A DNA stretch of 51,906 nt, taken from positions 1-51,906 of the forward strand of contig DAOOVW010000004.1 in the NCBI GenBank assembly GCA_035370465.1, read 5' to 3'. The stretch comes from a bacterium (lineage in GTDB: Bacteria > Ratteibacteria > UBA8468 > B48-G9 > JAFGKM01). Of this stretch, positions 51,143-51,906 are shown in pieces. The notes below the pieces were generated by a model. That model made no database searches, had not been told where the DNA came from, and worked only from the letters and a program-made list of their open reading frames with translations. How positions within the stretch are numbered: the stretch's first letter is position 1; each line of letters opens with the position of its first letter. Both the position numbers and the translations under genes were made by a program.

Positions 51143-51787
51143 ATGAAAAAGGAATTAGAAATGGGGATAAGGAAGAAAATAAGCAAAAAAATAGCAGAGA
51201 GGTATCAGAGAGGGCAGAAGAAAGAAAAAGGGAAGATATTAGATGAATTTGTAAGTTTAATGGGATATAACAGGAATTATGCGAGTTGGTTATTGAGGAA
51301 TATAGGTAGGAAGGTGGTAATAAAAGGGAAAAGAGGTAGAGTAATTTTAATAGGAGAACAACAGAAGATAAAAAGGGAAGGCAGAAAGAAAGTATATGGG
51401 AAAGAAGTGGAAAAAGCATTAAAAGAAGTATGGTACATATTAGATTGTCCATGTGGCAGGAGGTTAGGAGATTATATAGGAGAGATAGTACCGATATTAG
51501 AGGAGAAAGGAGAGATAAAGATAACAGAGGAAGTAAGGGATAAACTTTTAAAAATAAGTGGAAGAACAATAGATAGGTTATTAAAAGAGGAGAAGAAGAA
51601 ATGGGAGATAAGGGGAAAGAAGAGGACAAAGCCAGGTAGTTTATTAAAGAGTCAAATACCGATAAGGACATTTGCGGAATGGGATGAAAAAGTACCTGGT
51701 TTTATAGAGATAGATTTAGTGAGTCATGATGGAGGGAAAGAAGAAGGGATAGTTGTCAAGTCAAGTTCGCCATTTAACAATTTCTGA
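51143..51787 (+). pseudogene. Truncated transposase, ISNCY-like DDE family
   Basis: A 214-codon frame holding the N-terminal half of an integrase-type transposase. It shows RYQRGQKKEKGKILDEF, a helix-turn-helix region (LMGYNRNYASWLLRNIGRK), CPCGRRLGDYI, KISGRTIDRLL, KRTKPGSLLKSQIPIRTFAEW, and PGFIEIDLVSHDGG, which contains the first catalytic Asp. Family proteins run to about 400 aa; here the frame leaves the family pattern after DGGKEEG (about 51750) and ends 12 codons later, so the other catalytic residues are lost. ATG 51143 follows CGGAGG. GC- and Gly/Lys/Arg-rich codon use differs from the neighbours. Bases 51788-51906 show no further recognisable IS or gene. Confidence 0.8.
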
Positions 51788-51906
51788 TATCTAATAAATC
51801 CTTATTACGACTTATTTCCTCCGATTTTTTTGATGTTATTGTAGCGAACAAAAAAATTTATAGAAGAAAGAAAACAAAGAGAAGAAAAAATATCTTCAAT
51901 TGAGAG

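Noticed and set aside
50952..51671. A 239-codon minus-strand ORF rich in Leu and Ser
   Set aside because: It is the antisense shadow of the transposase and response-regulator region and has no recognisable domain or start signal.

Overview
The window is AT-rich, gene-dense bacterial chromosome from a diderm (Gram-negative type) organism. The envelope evidence is a TonB-receptor-like barrel ending in Phe, ExbB, MlaEFD, Lgt/LspA and a small lipoprotein. Pilin-like proteins with a GFTLIELLVVIAIISLLAGQ-type N-terminus, a DUF5107/TPR protein, a cytoplasmic GH35 enzyme and a DRG-like TGS GTPase suggest an uncultured lineage near the PVC/Omnitrophota-type phyla. That placement is inference only. TGA is used as a normal stop codon.

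Layout. 1-5 kb (minus strand): one tight run of etfB, ferredoxin-fused etfA, V-type ATPase subunits K and E, a family-4 uracil-DNA glycosylase and V-ATPase subunit C, followed by a decayed uroporphyrinogen-decarboxylase-like fragment. 5-14 kb (plus strand, apart from tRNA-Glu): a membrane protein, tRNA-Glu(CTC), a PHP phosphoesterase, then gltX, D-lyxose isomerase, cysS and a GspG-like pseudopilin in overlapping order, an SPL-like radical SAM protein and a Maf-RlmD fusion. 14-16.7 kb (minus): an adenine methyltransferase with a possible restriction-gene stub, and a two-TM protein. 16.8-22 kb: gyrB, gyrA, archease. 22-25 kb: two repeat-filled gaps around a dksA-like/lspA/lgt/FHA operon and a SPASM-domain remnant. 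25-32 kb: a HEAT-like protein with a leaderless-type promoter, a calcium-loop pilin, glnS, an unknown 147-aa protein, a nuclease-methyltransferase fusion and its specificity subunit. 32-37 kb: a YHS mini-protein, a DnaQ-like exonuclease, a mini-lipoprotein, cold-shock protein, a TPR protein, an apparently plugless TonB-type barrel and ExbB. 37-46 kb (minus): DUF5107/TPR, radA and the conserved rpsF-ssb-rpsR-rplI-dnaB cluster running directly into mlaEFD. 46-52 kb: GH35 beta-galactosidase-like enzyme, a GC-rich composite repeat, a TGS GTPase with a single-domain response regulator, and a truncated ISNCY-like transposase.

How the genes fit together. Most genes are housekeeping: three aminoacyl-tRNA synthetases, gyrase, replisome and ribosome genes, lipoprotein maturation and lipid transport. 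The V-ATPase proteolipid has the full set of sodium ligands known from Enterococcus hirae NtpK, which suggests Na+ energetics. Its operon partner, a ferredoxin-type ETF, points to low-potential electron transfer.

The least conventional items are the ETF/V-ATPase/UDG operon with most ATPase subunits absent, the Maf-RlmD fusion with an internal ribosome-binding site, the helicase-less restriction-modification operon fused to glnS, the TPR/barrel/ExbB trio, and two families of dispersed repeats (a GC-rich palindromic one and a 72-bp one). I did not find a clearly unprecedented defence or mobile system. No CRISPR array or rRNA is present, and only one tRNA was seen.
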